From NCBI GenBank assembly GCA_012841565.1, contig DUUM01000155.1:1-12569 (forward strand): a DNA stretch of 12,569 nt. The letters are read 5' to 3'. The position numbers and the translations under genes were made by a program. This DNA comes from Candidatus Epulonipiscium sp. Its GTDB lineage: Bacteria > Bacillota_A > Clostridia > Lachnospirales > Cellulosilyticaceae. Below are positions 1-7,270 of this stretch, in pieces (within the stretch, counting starts at the first letter, position 1; each line of letters begins with the position of its first letter). Under the pieces are notes generated by a model. It made no database searches and was not told the origin of the DNA. It saw only the letters and a program-made list of their open reading frames with translations.

Positions 1-24
1 ATTTGCACTATAATTTGCACTATA
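1..24. repeat. Two tandem copies of a 12-bp unit at the window edge
   Basis: The 12-base unit ATTTGCACTATA occurs twice head to tail, and the next four bases (ATTT) begin a third copy that then diverges. The window starts at the first copy, so the array may continue outside it. It lies about 45 bases past the GH43 stop codon. No function can be assigned. Confidence 0.6.
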
Positions 25-68
25 ATTTCTGTTATATACTATTATTAGTATAAACCTTATTTACTATC

Positions 69-1538
69 CTAGCAAGGTATAACACTTACCAAAGATAAAA
101 CGCCCTTAGAACTTTCTAAATCTCCGTTATAAATCTTAATCCATTTTACTTCCATGGGCTCGAATTGGGCTACTGCCGGTTGACCTACTCCATCCGGAAA
201 TTTCAAATTACTTATTCCATAGCCATTACTAAATTTAATAGTGACACCTTCTAATTTTTCATCATCTGCTACTCCTGTATATAACAAAATCCCCTGTATC
301 TCTTGATTTATATCGAAAGTTACCTCAACTATATCTTTCCCCACCAATGATATAACCTCTGTTTTCACTAGCCCTTCAGTGTATAAGGCAAACTCCCCAT
401 CTTTTAAAACCTCAGCTGGTTCCCCGTTTTTAGTAATCTGGGTATTAGCCATTATCTCATAGGCTTCTCCCATTTTACTAGGTATCAACTGGGGGCTAAT
501 GGTTGGCCCATTCATATAAATACTTCCATCCTCTCTAAATCCCATTACATCCATGTTTACTTGCCTATCTCCACCACCTAGAGCCGGAATAGAATGGGTA
601 TGATACATGGCATACCAAACCTTTCCATTGGGGGATCTAGTAATACTATGATGACCTGGCCCCGAGATATCTTCCCAATCTGATTGGGTGTAAAGGATAG
701 GATTATTCTCATACTTTGTATATTTCCCTAGTGGTGAATCACTCGTTGCATAGCCCAAAGAATATTGCCTCCCGCCATAGAAATTAGCAGAATACATCAT
801 ATAATAAATATTCTCACGTTTAAAAACAAAGGCACCTTCATTCCAACGATAGTTCCCTGTCTCCAGTTCCCACGGTTGCTCAGGCTTTTCTAATAAAACT
901 GGTTCACCAATAACCTCTAGCTTATCGTCACTTAACTGAATTTCGTAAAGATGACTTTCATTATAGCCACCAAGTTGGTTTTCCGAACAATCCCTTGAAT
1001 AATAAAGATACCCTTGTCCATCATCATCAATTAATACATTGGCATCAATAACGGCATACCCAAAGTCAAACATAGGCTTATTGGATACATCTTTAAAAGG
1101 CCCCAGTGGTGATTCACTTGTGGCTACGCCTATTCTAAGGGAATTACCTTCTTTCCACCTGGCCGTATAGTACATATAATACATACCATCCCATTCATAA
1201 ACTTCAGGTGCCCAAAAATCACTTATGGCCCATCCATCTCTTTCCTTTATATAGATGTTTTCGGCTTGCTTTTCCCAGTGAACCATATCTTGAGAAACCC
1301 ATACCTTATAGCCTCTCCTCGCATCACTGGTTGGATAACAATAATAGTTACCATCTGAACTTTTAAGCACAAAAGGATCACCTATTTGGTTAATCTCTAA
1401 TGGATTTTGATAAAATTGCTCTTCATTTACCTGTATCTCAAACTCTTTGAATACCTTATCTTTCATTTGGCAACCTCCTAATATAAAAATACTTACTCCA
1501 ATCATCCATACAGTGGTCTTCCATCTTCCTTTGCTCAT
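69..1538 (-). CDS. Glycoside hydrolase family 43 lipoprotein (arabinofuranosidase/xylosidase type)
   Basis: A predicted secreted, membrane-anchored glycosidase of 489 residues. A short basic start and hydrophobic stretch end in a lipobox (ILGGC, Cys23), so the mature enzyme should sit on the outer face of the membrane. The N-terminal half reads as a GH43 five-bladed propeller. Likely catalytic residues are the base Asp54 (IGDPFVLK), the pKa-tuning Asp165 (IDANVLIDDDG) and the acid Glu234 (RWNEGAFVF). His296/His297 (GPGHHS) sit where many GH43 enzymes have a metal or substrate His. From about residue 360 there is a beta-rich C-terminal domain of unknown role. Family members usually cleave alpha-L-arabinofuranosides or beta-xylosides; the exact substrate cannot be read here. 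The ATG overlaps the upstream gene's stop by four bases (ATGA) and follows a good AGGTGG site, so the two genes are probably translationally coupled. It is the last gene of the operon in view. Confidence 0.88.
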   Translation of the reverse strand: MSKGRWKTTVWMIGVSIFILGGCQMKDKVFKEFEIQVNEEQFYQNPLEINQIGDPFVLKSSDGNYYCYPTSDARRGYKVWVSQDMVHWEKQAENIYIKERDGWAISDFWAPEVYEWDGMYYMYYTARWKEGNSLRIGVATSESPLGPFKDVSNKPMFDFGYAVIDANVLIDDDGQGYLYYSRDCSENQLGGYNESHLYEIQLSDDKLEVIGEPVLLEKPEQPWELETGNYRWNEGAFVFKRENIYYMMYSANFYGGRQYSLGYATSDSPLGKYTKYENNPILYTQSDWEDISGPGHHSITRSPNGKVWYAMYHTHSIPALGGGDRQVNMDVMGFREDGSIYMNGPTISPQLIPSKMGEAYEIMANTQITKNGEPAEVLKDGEFALYTEGLVKTEVISLVGKDIVEVTFDINQEIQGILLYTGVADDEKLEGVTIKFSNGYGISNLKFPDGVGQPAVAQFEPMEVKWIKIYNGDLESSKGVLSLVSVIPC

Positions 1539-2575
1539 TTCCCCACCTCTCTTATATCTGTTTTTATTTTCTTTTCTACCTTTTGCTTTGTAAGAGGACG
1601 ATATAACTTTAATAGATATGTAATAAGTCCTAACAATACTATATTAGCTATAAATGCTGTCATACTATTAAGTGGTTTAATACCCTGAACACCACTTAGT
1701 GCAAAAATAATCAGATTGCTTAACAAGAGATAGGCCATTGTATTTTGCCCTAACACCAGAAGGATATTGCACCTCACCTTATGCTTTTCAACCATATGTC
1801 CTACTCCATAATATAAATATAAAGGAAAGGCCGGAAGAATCACCCAAAATAGCGTTGGTGGAAAACGTCCTGGCAATTGCCAGTTGTTTAATGCTATTTT
1901 CACAAGACTGATCCCGCTTAAAATCACTGCCCCAATCATTATCCTTTTATCCATAGTAATCTCATATCTTTTAAAGTAAACACCTAGTAGATATAAGGGC
2001 ATATATTGAACAACAGGAAAGCACGCAAACTGGGTAGTTCCAATTAATAACCCTAATTGAATACTGTTCACCTTTTCATAAGAAATAAACGTTGTTAAAA
2101 GCAACACCCCAACGATTATCCAAAATAGGAGCCTCATCTCTATTAATCTTTTAATAGGATAAAATAATATTCCAGCTATTAAAATATAGAGTGCAAAAGA
2201 AATAATAAACTCAGACCAGCCCGGAATATCCTTTAATATAAGGATGTTTTTCACTAATTCCCACGAAATAGGTTTGTGCTCTACAAAAACTCTAAAGCTT
2301 ATACCGGATATGTAAAAAGCACCTAGTATTTTAAAGGAAGCCATTATAATCTTCCTGTATACATCCTTAAAATATTTTGAAAAGTAGGCGATATAACTTG
2401 TATATCCAAAGGTAAAAACAAAACCTGCAAAGGTTATGGCATTTATATACCCCATTACATAATCCATCCCAGGATTTTGTTCTACATTAACGAAAAACTG
2501 TATGATATGGCACCATACCATCCCTATCATAAGTAGCCCTTTAAAAACATCCATTTTTAGATCCCTTTTCTGCAT
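1535..2575 (-). CDS. Acyltransferase-3-like integral membrane protein
   Basis: A 346-residue, highly hydrophobic protein with about ten predicted membrane segments and a basic C-terminal tail. The N-terminus has the pattern of acyltransferase family 3 (OpgC/OafA/NodX relatives): an acidic residue and FKG just before the first membrane helix, and a His (His23) inside it, in MDVFKGLLMIGMVWCH. A late LGQNTMAYLLLSNLI stretch (275-289) also fits the family. Such proteins move acyl groups, often acetyl, onto glycans at the membrane. The acceptor here is unknown. The ATG at 2575 follows a G6 tract by six bases; an ATG seven codons in is a weaker alternative. It lies 70 bases after the GH2 gene, beyond a terminator-like hairpin, and overlaps the GH43 start by four bases. 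The family call is moderately sure; a divergent polytopic membrane protein of another family is possible. Confidence 0.65.
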   Translation of the reverse strand: MQKRDLKMDVFKGLLMIGMVWCHIIQFFVNVEQNPGMDYVMGYINAITFAGFVFTFGYTSYIAYFSKYFKDVYRKIIMASFKILGAFYISGISFRVFVEHKPISWELVKNILILKDIPGWSEFIISFALYILIAGILFYPIKRLIEMRLLFWIIVGVLLLTTFISYEKVNSIQLGLLIGTTQFACFPVVQYMPLYLLGVYFKRYEITMDKRIMIGAVILSGISLVKIALNNWQLPGRFPPTLFWVILPAFPLYLYYGVGHMVEKHKVRCNILLVLGQNTMAYLLLSNLIIFALSGVQGIKPLNSMTAFIANIVLLGLITYLLKLYRPLTKQKVEKKIKTDIREVGK

Positions 2576-2600
2576 ATAATACCCCCCATCTTATATCTTT

Positions 2601-2637
2601 TAAAATTAGGCGATTCCACTAAAGTAGAACCGCCTAA
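2601..2637 (-). terminator. Hairpin with short U tract between GH2 and acyltransferase genes
   Basis: On the minus strand a 15-bp arm pair (2606-2620 with 2623-2637, two G-U pairs) closes around a very small loop, so the innermost pairs probably open. It is followed by TTTTA. It starts eight bases after the GH2 stop codon. The U tract is short, and no promoter fits in the roughly 30 bases before the next start codon. Partial termination (attenuation) therefore seems more likely than a hard stop. Confidence 0.6.
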
Positions 2638-2645
2638 GTCTTCTT

Positions 2646-4412
2646 TTATTCTGGTTTCCATTTCCCTTCATTTATCTCGCGAATAATACTAAGATCGACT
2701 TTAGGTTGTCTTGCGTAGGTTAGCAACCCATTAATCTCTTGCTCTACATCCGTAATTTGAGTATATACAAATCCTTGTACTAAAGGGGATTCAAGCATGG
2801 CTGATATGACATTATAATAGCGCATAATAAAGTCTTCCTCCGAATTTGCTGAAGAGTATCCCCACCCTTCCCAATTACCTTTTTGATACGAAATGCCTCC
2901 AAATTCTGTTACCAATATAGGCTGCCCCTCATACTCCCAACCTTCTGCAAACATGCCACGACTGCTTGGTCTAGATCCTAAAATACTCTCTACGGATTTA
3001 TACCGATCGAGTAACACATCTTTTCTAAATTCATAATCATGGATCGTCAACAAATCACTCTTTGTATGATCCCATCCATCATTTGATATAACAGGCCTTG
3101 TTTGATCTAAAGATTTGGTTAAATAATACATGGCTGTTGCATAGGCCTGTTCATCTTTATTATGCATAACCCCATCTATACCCCAGGATTCATTTTGTGG
3201 TGTCCACGCCACGATACAAGGATGGTTATAATCTCTTTCTACCATCTCTACCCACTCTTGCGTCAAGCGCTTAACATATTTTCTTGAGTATACGTAGCCT
3301 CCTGCAATTTCACCCCAAACTAAAAACCCCATTTTATCTGCATGGTATAGGAACCTTGGATCCTCAATCTTTTGGTGTTTACGAACACCGTTAAATCCCA
3401 TCTCCTTAGCAAGTCTAATATCTGTTACAAAGTCCCCATCTTCAGGGGCTGTCAAAAGAGATTGCTCCCAGTATCCTTGGTCTAAAAGCATTTTTTGATA
3501 GTAGGGACGGTTATTAAGCATAAACTTTCCATCCACAATAGATACCTTCCGCATACCAAAATATGTTTTTATTTCATCTAAAATAATTTGATCCTCTTTT
3601 AAAGCTAATGTCATATCAAATAAAACAGGTCTTTCAGGCGTCCATGTCCACATTTCAAAAAACTGCCACCCAATTGAAATTCCTTGATCAAGGAAAAACT
3701 CCCTTTTCCCACGCCCATTAATAACAGATATGGTATCTTGTATTAAAATATCATCTTTCAGTGCAATTTCAACTGACATCTCAAGTTTTGGACAACTTGT
3801 ATCTACTTCATATTCTAAGCTAATCATTTTCTTATCAATATCTGGTGTTAACCATATCTTTTTGATATAGGACCTTTCTACTGCTTCAATCCATACGGTT
3901 TGCCAGATACCTGTTGTTCTTGTATAAAATATCCCTTCTGATTGACGTAACCAGTATTGTTTTCCCCTTGGAAGTTCCAGGTCAAATGTATAATCTTCTG
4001 CCCTTAGAGTAAGGGTATTGCCTTTTTCTAACACTTGATCTGTAATTTCAACTGAAAATGCTATATGTCCCCCCTCATGTGTGGTTACATGCGTGCCATT
4101 AACCCATACATCTGCTTTATAGTCAACGGCCCCAAAGTTTAATATAATACGTTTTCCTAACATATCCTCTGGCAAATCAAACTGTCTTTCATACCATACA
4201 ATATCATGAAAATCTTGGTCGTTAATTAATGACATCTTACTTTGATATGTATAAGGTACTATTATCTTTTTATCATATGTCCCGCCTACAAACCATTTAC
4301 TCTTAATCCCCTGATTTTCATCATCATATTTAAAGTCCCACTGGCCATTCAAATTCATCCATCGTGGTCTTTCCATCTGTGGTCTTGGGTATTCATGTCT
4401 TGGTAAATTCAT
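2646..4412 (-). CDS. Glycoside hydrolase family 2 enzyme (beta-galactosidase/beta-glucuronidase-like)
   Basis: A 588-residue retaining exo-glycosidase. Domains run in GH2 order: a sugar-binding jelly roll from about 10 to 180 (MNLNGQWDF at 19-27, VDYKADVWVNG at 96-106), an immunoglobulin-like domain from about 183 to 290, and a TIM barrel from about 291 to the end. The acid/base is probably Glu408 in TPQNESWG and the nucleophile Glu503 in ILVTEFGG. No signal peptide is visible, so it should be cytoplasmic and act on imported oligosaccharides. At about 590 residues it is of the shorter GH2 type, without the extra C-terminal domains of LacZ. GH2 covers several specificities (galactoside, glucuronide, mannoside, arabinopyranoside), and sequence alone does not decide. 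The start has a strong AGGAGGTAA site. The gene begins 22 bases after the second permease gene, which suggests one operon. Confidence 0.9.
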   Translation of the reverse strand: MNLPRHEYPRPQMERPRWMNLNGQWDFKYDDENQGIKSKWFVGGTYDKKIIVPYTYQSKMSLINDQDFHDIVWYERQFDLPEDMLGKRIILNFGAVDYKADVWVNGTHVTTHEGGHIAFSVEITDQVLEKGNTLTLRAEDYTFDLELPRGKQYWLRQSEGIFYTRTTGIWQTVWIEAVERSYIKKIWLTPDIDKKMISLEYEVDTSCPKLEMSVEIALKDDILIQDTISVINGRGKREFFLDQGISIGWQFFEMWTWTPERPVLFDMTLALKEDQIILDEIKTYFGMRKVSIVDGKFMLNNRPYYQKMLLDQGYWEQSLLTAPEDGDFVTDIRLAKEMGFNGVRKHQKIEDPRFLYHADKMGFLVWGEIAGGYVYSRKYVKRLTQEWVEMVERDYNHPCIVAWTPQNESWGIDGVMHNKDEQAYATAMYYLTKSLDQTRPVISNDGWDHTKSDLLTIHDYEFRKDVLLDRYKSVESILGSRPSSRGMFAEGWEYEGQPILVTEFGGISYQKGNWEGWGYSSANSEEDFIMRYYNVISAMLESPLVQGFVYTQITDVEQEINGLLTYARQPKVDLSIIREINEGKWKPE

Positions 4413-4434
4413 AAGATTACCTCCTAATAGTATA

Positions 4435-5259
4435 TTATCCTTTTACTCCAGAAGATAAATTAATTCCTTCTAGAAAATAAGATTGTGCAAATAAATATAA
4501 AATAATGGGTGGAATAATAGCAATAACAGCTCCGGCACTAAGGGGTCCTAGTTGAGCTGCAAAAGCACCTTGTAAAAGCTTAAGCCCTGGTGTTAATGGC
4601 ATTTTATCAATATCATTCATAACAATGGAAGGCCATAAGAAATCATTCCAGGATCCCGTAAAACTAAAAAGTCCCACAACTGTTAATACTGGTTTTGACA
4701 AAGGAACGATTATTTTAACATAAATCTGTAAATGGTTAGCACCATCTATTTTAGCGGCTTCATCCAAATCTTTTGGAATACCTAGTAAAAACTGTCGTAT
4801 CAAATAAATATTAAATACACCGCCAAGTCCAGGAAAAATAATTGCCCACGGTGTATCAATCCATTTAAGCCAATGAATAATTTTAAATGTTGGAATCAAG
4901 TTAACGACTGCTGGAAACATCATCGTTGCCATCAACCCCCAAAACATCGTATCTCTTCCTTTAAAATCTAAACGGGCATAGCCATATGCTGCAAGAGAAG
5001 AAATAATAATTGCTAATAGGGTGTGTAAGGTTGAAATAAACATGGAGTTACCAAACCATCTAACAATAGGAGCCGTATCACTTTTTAATATTTTAATATA
5101 GTTGTCTAAAACCCATTCTACCGGTGTAAAATGATAGCCCACTGTCATAACTTCTACATGAGACTTAAATGAAGAGAAAATAGTCCATGCCAAAGGAAAC
5201 AACCATACAAGGGTAAGAAAAAATTGCTTGGAAAATCTTATGACCTTTTGGTTTTGCAT
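4435..5259 (-). CDS. Sugar ABC transporter permease, MalG type (N-terminus probably rebuilt by a deletion)
   Basis: A 274-residue inner-membrane permease of the CUT1 (MalG/LacG) type with six predicted membrane helices. The conserved cytoplasmic EAA loop, which docks on the ATPase, is at 167-190 (EAAKIDGANHLQIYVKIIVP). The C-terminus (YFLEGINLSSGVKG) is typical and complete. No ATPase gene lies nearby, which is common in Firmicutes, where one MsmX-like ATPase serves many importers. The start is odd. No Shine-Dalgarno sequence precedes the ATG, unlike every neighbour, and the ATG lies inside the truncated MalF-type gene in another frame. Clear family similarity begins only around residues 14-20 (FLTLVWLFPLAW). 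I infer that the native start was lost and the present first dozen codons are misread MalF sequence. Translation may depend on coupling to the upstream frame. Confidence 0.85.
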   Translation of the reverse strand: MQNQKVIRFSKQFFLTLVWLFPLAWTIFSSFKSHVEVMTVGYHFTPVEWVLDNYIKILKSDTAPIVRWFGNSMFISTLHTLLAIIISSLAAYGYARLDFKGRDTMFWGLMATMMFPAVVNLIPTFKIIHWLKWIDTPWAIIFPGLGGVFNIYLIRQFLLGIPKDLDEAAKIDGANHLQIYVKIIVPLSKPVLTVVGLFSFTGSWNDFLWPSIVMNDIDKMPLTPGLKLLQGAFAAQLGPLSAGAVIAIIPPIILYLFAQSYFLEGINLSSGVKG

Positions 5260-5599
5260 GTAAAGCTGACGCTAATAGTAATGGAATAATAATAGAAAAT
5301 GGAACACATATAATAACAAATTTAATCGTATTTCCGAGGCCTATTCTCAACTGCTTATAAAAGGTAGAGTCTTGATTAAATAAGATTTCTCTAAAATTAT
5401 CAAATCCTACAAAAACAGGTGTCCCAAACAAATCCCATTTTGTTAGAGAAATATAAAGTCCAAATACAGCTGGAATTAGGAAAAATATTATAAATAATAT
5501 CATATGAGGTGTAATAAATAAATAAGGTGTTATTTTTTTCATATCTATTTTTTTAATACTAATTGGCTCTTTGACCCGTTCTTTTATCCCGGTATTCAT
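5165..5599 (-). pseudogene. Truncated MalF-type sugar ABC permease (N-terminal half only)
   Basis: The 144-codon frame encodes the start of a CUT1 MalF/UgpA-type permease. It has a basic N-terminus, a first helix at about 24-50 ending in SLTKWDLFG, the periplasmic FVGFDNFREIL motif (63-73), a second helix at about 89-112, and the KGxxxFxxIFxxP pattern at 118-130. Normal members have about 290 residues. Here the remaining helices and the whole EAA loop are absent, and the frame ends after about 14 unrelated codons read out of frame from the next permease gene. A good GAGGTGA site precedes the ATG, so the fragment may still be translated. It lies 62 bases after the binding-protein gene. The likely cause is a deletion fusing this gene to the MalG-type gene around 5205-5230. 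An assembly collapse is the main alternative. A functional half-length permease is unlikely because it could not dock on the ATPase. Confidence 0.8.
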
Positions 5600-5617
5600 A
5601 CGTCACCTCTTTCAAAT

Positions 5618-5649
5618 ACAGAACAATCCATGTGAATGAATTGTTCTGT
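5618..5649 (-). other. Intercistronic RNA hairpin after the binding-protein gene
   Basis: Minus-strand arms 5636-5649 and 5618-5631 form a 14-bp stem with one G-U pair and a UCAC tetraloop. It starts 12 bases after the binding-protein stop codon. No U tract follows, so it is not a typical intrinsic terminator. In sugar ABC operons such hairpins often protect the binding-protein message from 3' decay and lower permease expression; that role here is inferred. Confidence 0.65.
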
Positions 5650-5661
5650 TGTTGATATGTT

Positions 5662-6960
5662 TTATTGACCTGCAGAAATTCTATCAGCAGTTTCTTTTTC
5701 CGCTTGTTCCAGAGCTTCCTCTGCAGTCATTCTTCCAAAAGGTACTTCAGCAACAACCTTATCTAAAGCTTCTGCTGCATAACCATAATACTTATAGTCA
5801 TGAATAATAAGAGAGTCTGTCGCCTCTAATAGGAAGGATTGGCCCATCTCTAGATACTCTTCATTTTCAAGAATCTTTAAGCAAGCTGGGTTTTGACCAG
5901 ATTTTGCCCACTCAAGAGAGTTTCCACCAAGCCACGCCACAAAATCCATAATAGCAGCTGCTCTTTCATCTGTCATTTGTGGATTTTTAATCATAACCAT
6001 TTGATGGGAGGATGTCCAGTTCCCTTGCACTGTTGGATCAAATTGGATAAACTGTGCCATACCAAAGTTTAATGTATCAATTGGTGTTAAGTTGTTTTTC
6101 ATCCAAATTCCTTCTGGCCAAAATACCATTTGTCCAGATGTAAATAATTGCATTGGGTCATCACCCTCTATAGTTGTATATCCTTTATCATGTAAATCTT
6201 TGAGTGTATTTAAGACCTTGGCAAATTTATCATTATTAAGTGTAATGTTAGTGCCATCATCTGAAAGTTTTCCACCTAATTGAGCATACCAGGCAAGCGT
6301 CTTAACTCTTAACCAAGTTAATCCTAACCCAACAATATTATCTTCTTTGGCTTTAGCACTCACTTCTTCTACTTCAGCAAAGGTAATAGCGCCATCATCT
6401 AATACATTAGGGCCATACTTCTCTAATAAATCTTTGTTATAGTAAGTAATAAAAGAGTGTACATCAAGAGGAACTGCATATCTTTTTCCATCCACTTCCC
6501 CCTTATCCCAAGCTGCCGGAACATAATCTTCACCTTTGATGGTTCCATTACTGGCAATGTAGTCATCAATAGGTGTTAATAACCCTTGTTCTGCAAATAA
6601 TGGCAATCTTTCTACGTGGATGATTGATAAATCAGGTACATTGGTTCCCGTTTGCGCAAGTGTTGGCAACTTAGTGTATAAGTCATTAGCTTCAATAGGC
6701 CTATGTACCACTTTCATCTTTGGATTAGTTGCATTATATGCATCTATCATAGCTGTCATACTGTCTCCATCTGGCCCCGTAAATACTGTCCAAAATTCTA
6801 TTTCATTCCCCTTTTTTTCCTTTGATTTAGTTTCTTCCTTTTTTGTACCACTAGCAGATGATTCTACCCCTTCACCTTTAGAGCCACACCCGACTAATAC
6901 TGTTGATGCTAATGCTGTAATGCACATACCTGCTACTATTTGTTTAAACATTTTCTTCAT
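5662..6960 (-). CDS. Extracellular sugar-binding lipoprotein of an ABC importer (family 1)
   Basis: A 432-residue solute-binding protein of the CUT1 carbohydrate class. The N-terminus is a lipoprotein signal (MKKMFKQIVAG, hydrophobic core, LVGC) with the lipid-anchored Cys at residue 25. A charged Lys/Glu/Ser linker follows, then the SBP_bac_1 fold opening with EIEFWTVFTGPDGDSM. It would capture oligosaccharides outside the cell and pass them to the permeases encoded next. A TTG codon 18 bases upstream would also keep the frame open. ATG at 6960 is chosen because AGGGGG lies six bases before it and the signal peptide starts properly there. It is the first gene of the operon, behind a consensus promoter and a leader of roughly 140 bases. 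The ligand is unknown; the GH2 and GH43 neighbours suggest plant-type oligosaccharides. The gene is intact, although one partner permease is broken. Confidence 0.9.
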   Translation of the reverse strand: MKKMFKQIVAGMCITALASTVLVGCGSKGEGVESSASGTKKEETKSKEKKGNEIEFWTVFTGPDGDSMTAMIDAYNATNPKMKVVHRPIEANDLYTKLPTLAQTGTNVPDLSIIHVERLPLFAEQGLLTPIDDYIASNGTIKGEDYVPAAWDKGEVDGKRYAVPLDVHSFITYYNKDLLEKYGPNVLDDGAITFAEVEEVSAKAKEDNIVGLGLTWLRVKTLAWYAQLGGKLSDDGTNITLNNDKFAKVLNTLKDLHDKGYTTIEGDDPMQLFTSGQMVFWPEGIWMKNNLTPIDTLNFGMAQFIQFDPTVQGNWTSSHQMVMIKNPQMTDERAAAIMDFVAWLGGNSLEWAKSGQNPACLKILENEEYLEMGQSFLLEATDSLIIHDYKYYGYAAEALDKVVAEVPFGRMTAEEALEQAEKETADRISAGQ

Positions 6961-6966
6961 TTTGAA

Positions 6967-6972
6967 CCCCCT
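6967..6972 (-). promoter_or_regulatory. Ribosome binding site deciding the binding-protein start
   Basis: AGGGGG lies six bases upstream of ATG 6960 and inside the alternative TTG-initiated extension. This favours the shorter protein, which has a standard lipoprotein signal. Confidence 0.7.
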
Positions 6973-7012
6973 ATTCAATATTTATAGTACCAACCTTAAC
7001 ATAGATACTACT

Positions 7013-7035
7013 TTATAACATAATATATGTTGTAA
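7013..7035. promoter_or_regulatory. AT-rich imperfect palindrome in the leader of the sugar importer operon
   Basis: A 6-3-6 perfect palindrome (AACATA, three bases, TATGTT; 7017-7031) extends outward after one mismatch pair by three further matching bases on each side. It lies about 70-90 bases downstream of the predicted transcription start and 50 bases before the start codon. It could be an operator or a small leader hairpin. In AT-rich DNA chance palindromes are common. Confidence 0.3.
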
Positions 7036-7106
7036 ATGATAAAAAAATATTTTTAATCAAACATTTATTATAATCAAAAACAGTATTTATGTTTTAATAT
7101 ATTTGT

Positions 7107-7135
7107 AGTATAATCGTTTTTAGTAACTATATCAA
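7107..7135 (-). promoter_or_regulatory. Sigma-A promoter of the sugar importer/glycosidase operon
   Basis: On the minus strand, TTGATA (7130-7135), a 17-base spacer and TATACT (7107-7112) give a near-consensus housekeeping promoter. Transcription should start near 7100, giving a leader of about 140 bases. It lies between the gntP terminator and the binding-protein gene, exactly where an operon promoter is needed. Confidence 0.75.
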
Positions 7136-7189
7136 GATATTTTAATAAATAACTTTTTTATTTATGATAATGTACCAACTTAATCGTTT
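7111..7189. promoter_or_regulatory. Pair of AAACGATTA elements 70 bp apart (possible LacI-family operators)
   Basis: The 9-mer TAATCGTTT (AAACGATTA on the minus strand) occurs at 7111-7119 and 7181-7189. Each contains AAACGATT, which fits the AAnCGnTT core of LacI-family operators. The first overlaps the upstream edge of the -10 box. The second is about 70 bp upstream, a spacing compatible with looping. Symmetry outside the core is poor and no LacI-type gene is in the window, so this is tentative. Confidence 0.33.
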
Positions 7190-7210
7190 GATATTTTGAT
7201 TATACCAAAA

Positions 7211-7251
7211 AGACACTATAAATGTTGTAATTCCTAACATTTATAGTGTCT
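7211..7251 (-). terminator. Rho-independent terminator of the acid-sugar operon
   Basis: A perfect 16-bp inverted repeat (7211-7226 and 7236-7251) with a nine-base loop starts 19 bases after the gntP stop codon. On the minus strand the stem runs into a stretch of five Ts. On the plus strand the stem is followed by CCCC and five Ts, so it might also stop opposing transcription. It separates the acid-sugar operon from the sugar importer operon. Confidence 0.88.
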
Positions 7252-7270
7252 CCCCTTTTTAAAATAATTT

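Noticed and set aside
35..52. Seven-bp hairpin (TATACTA, TTAT, TAGTATA) after the GH43 gene as a terminator
   Set aside because: The stem has a single G-C pair and no T tract follows on the minus strand, so it is probably a chance AT-rich palindrome.
6961..6978. TTG start at 6978 for the binding protein
   Set aside because: The internal ATG has the Shine-Dalgarno site directly before it and gives a standard lipoprotein signal; the TTG version would place that site inside the coding region.
7104..7124. A catabolite-response (CcpA) site at the importer promoter
   Set aside because: The match around ACGATTATA reaches about 10 of 14 bases but loses the key outer TG and CA positions.
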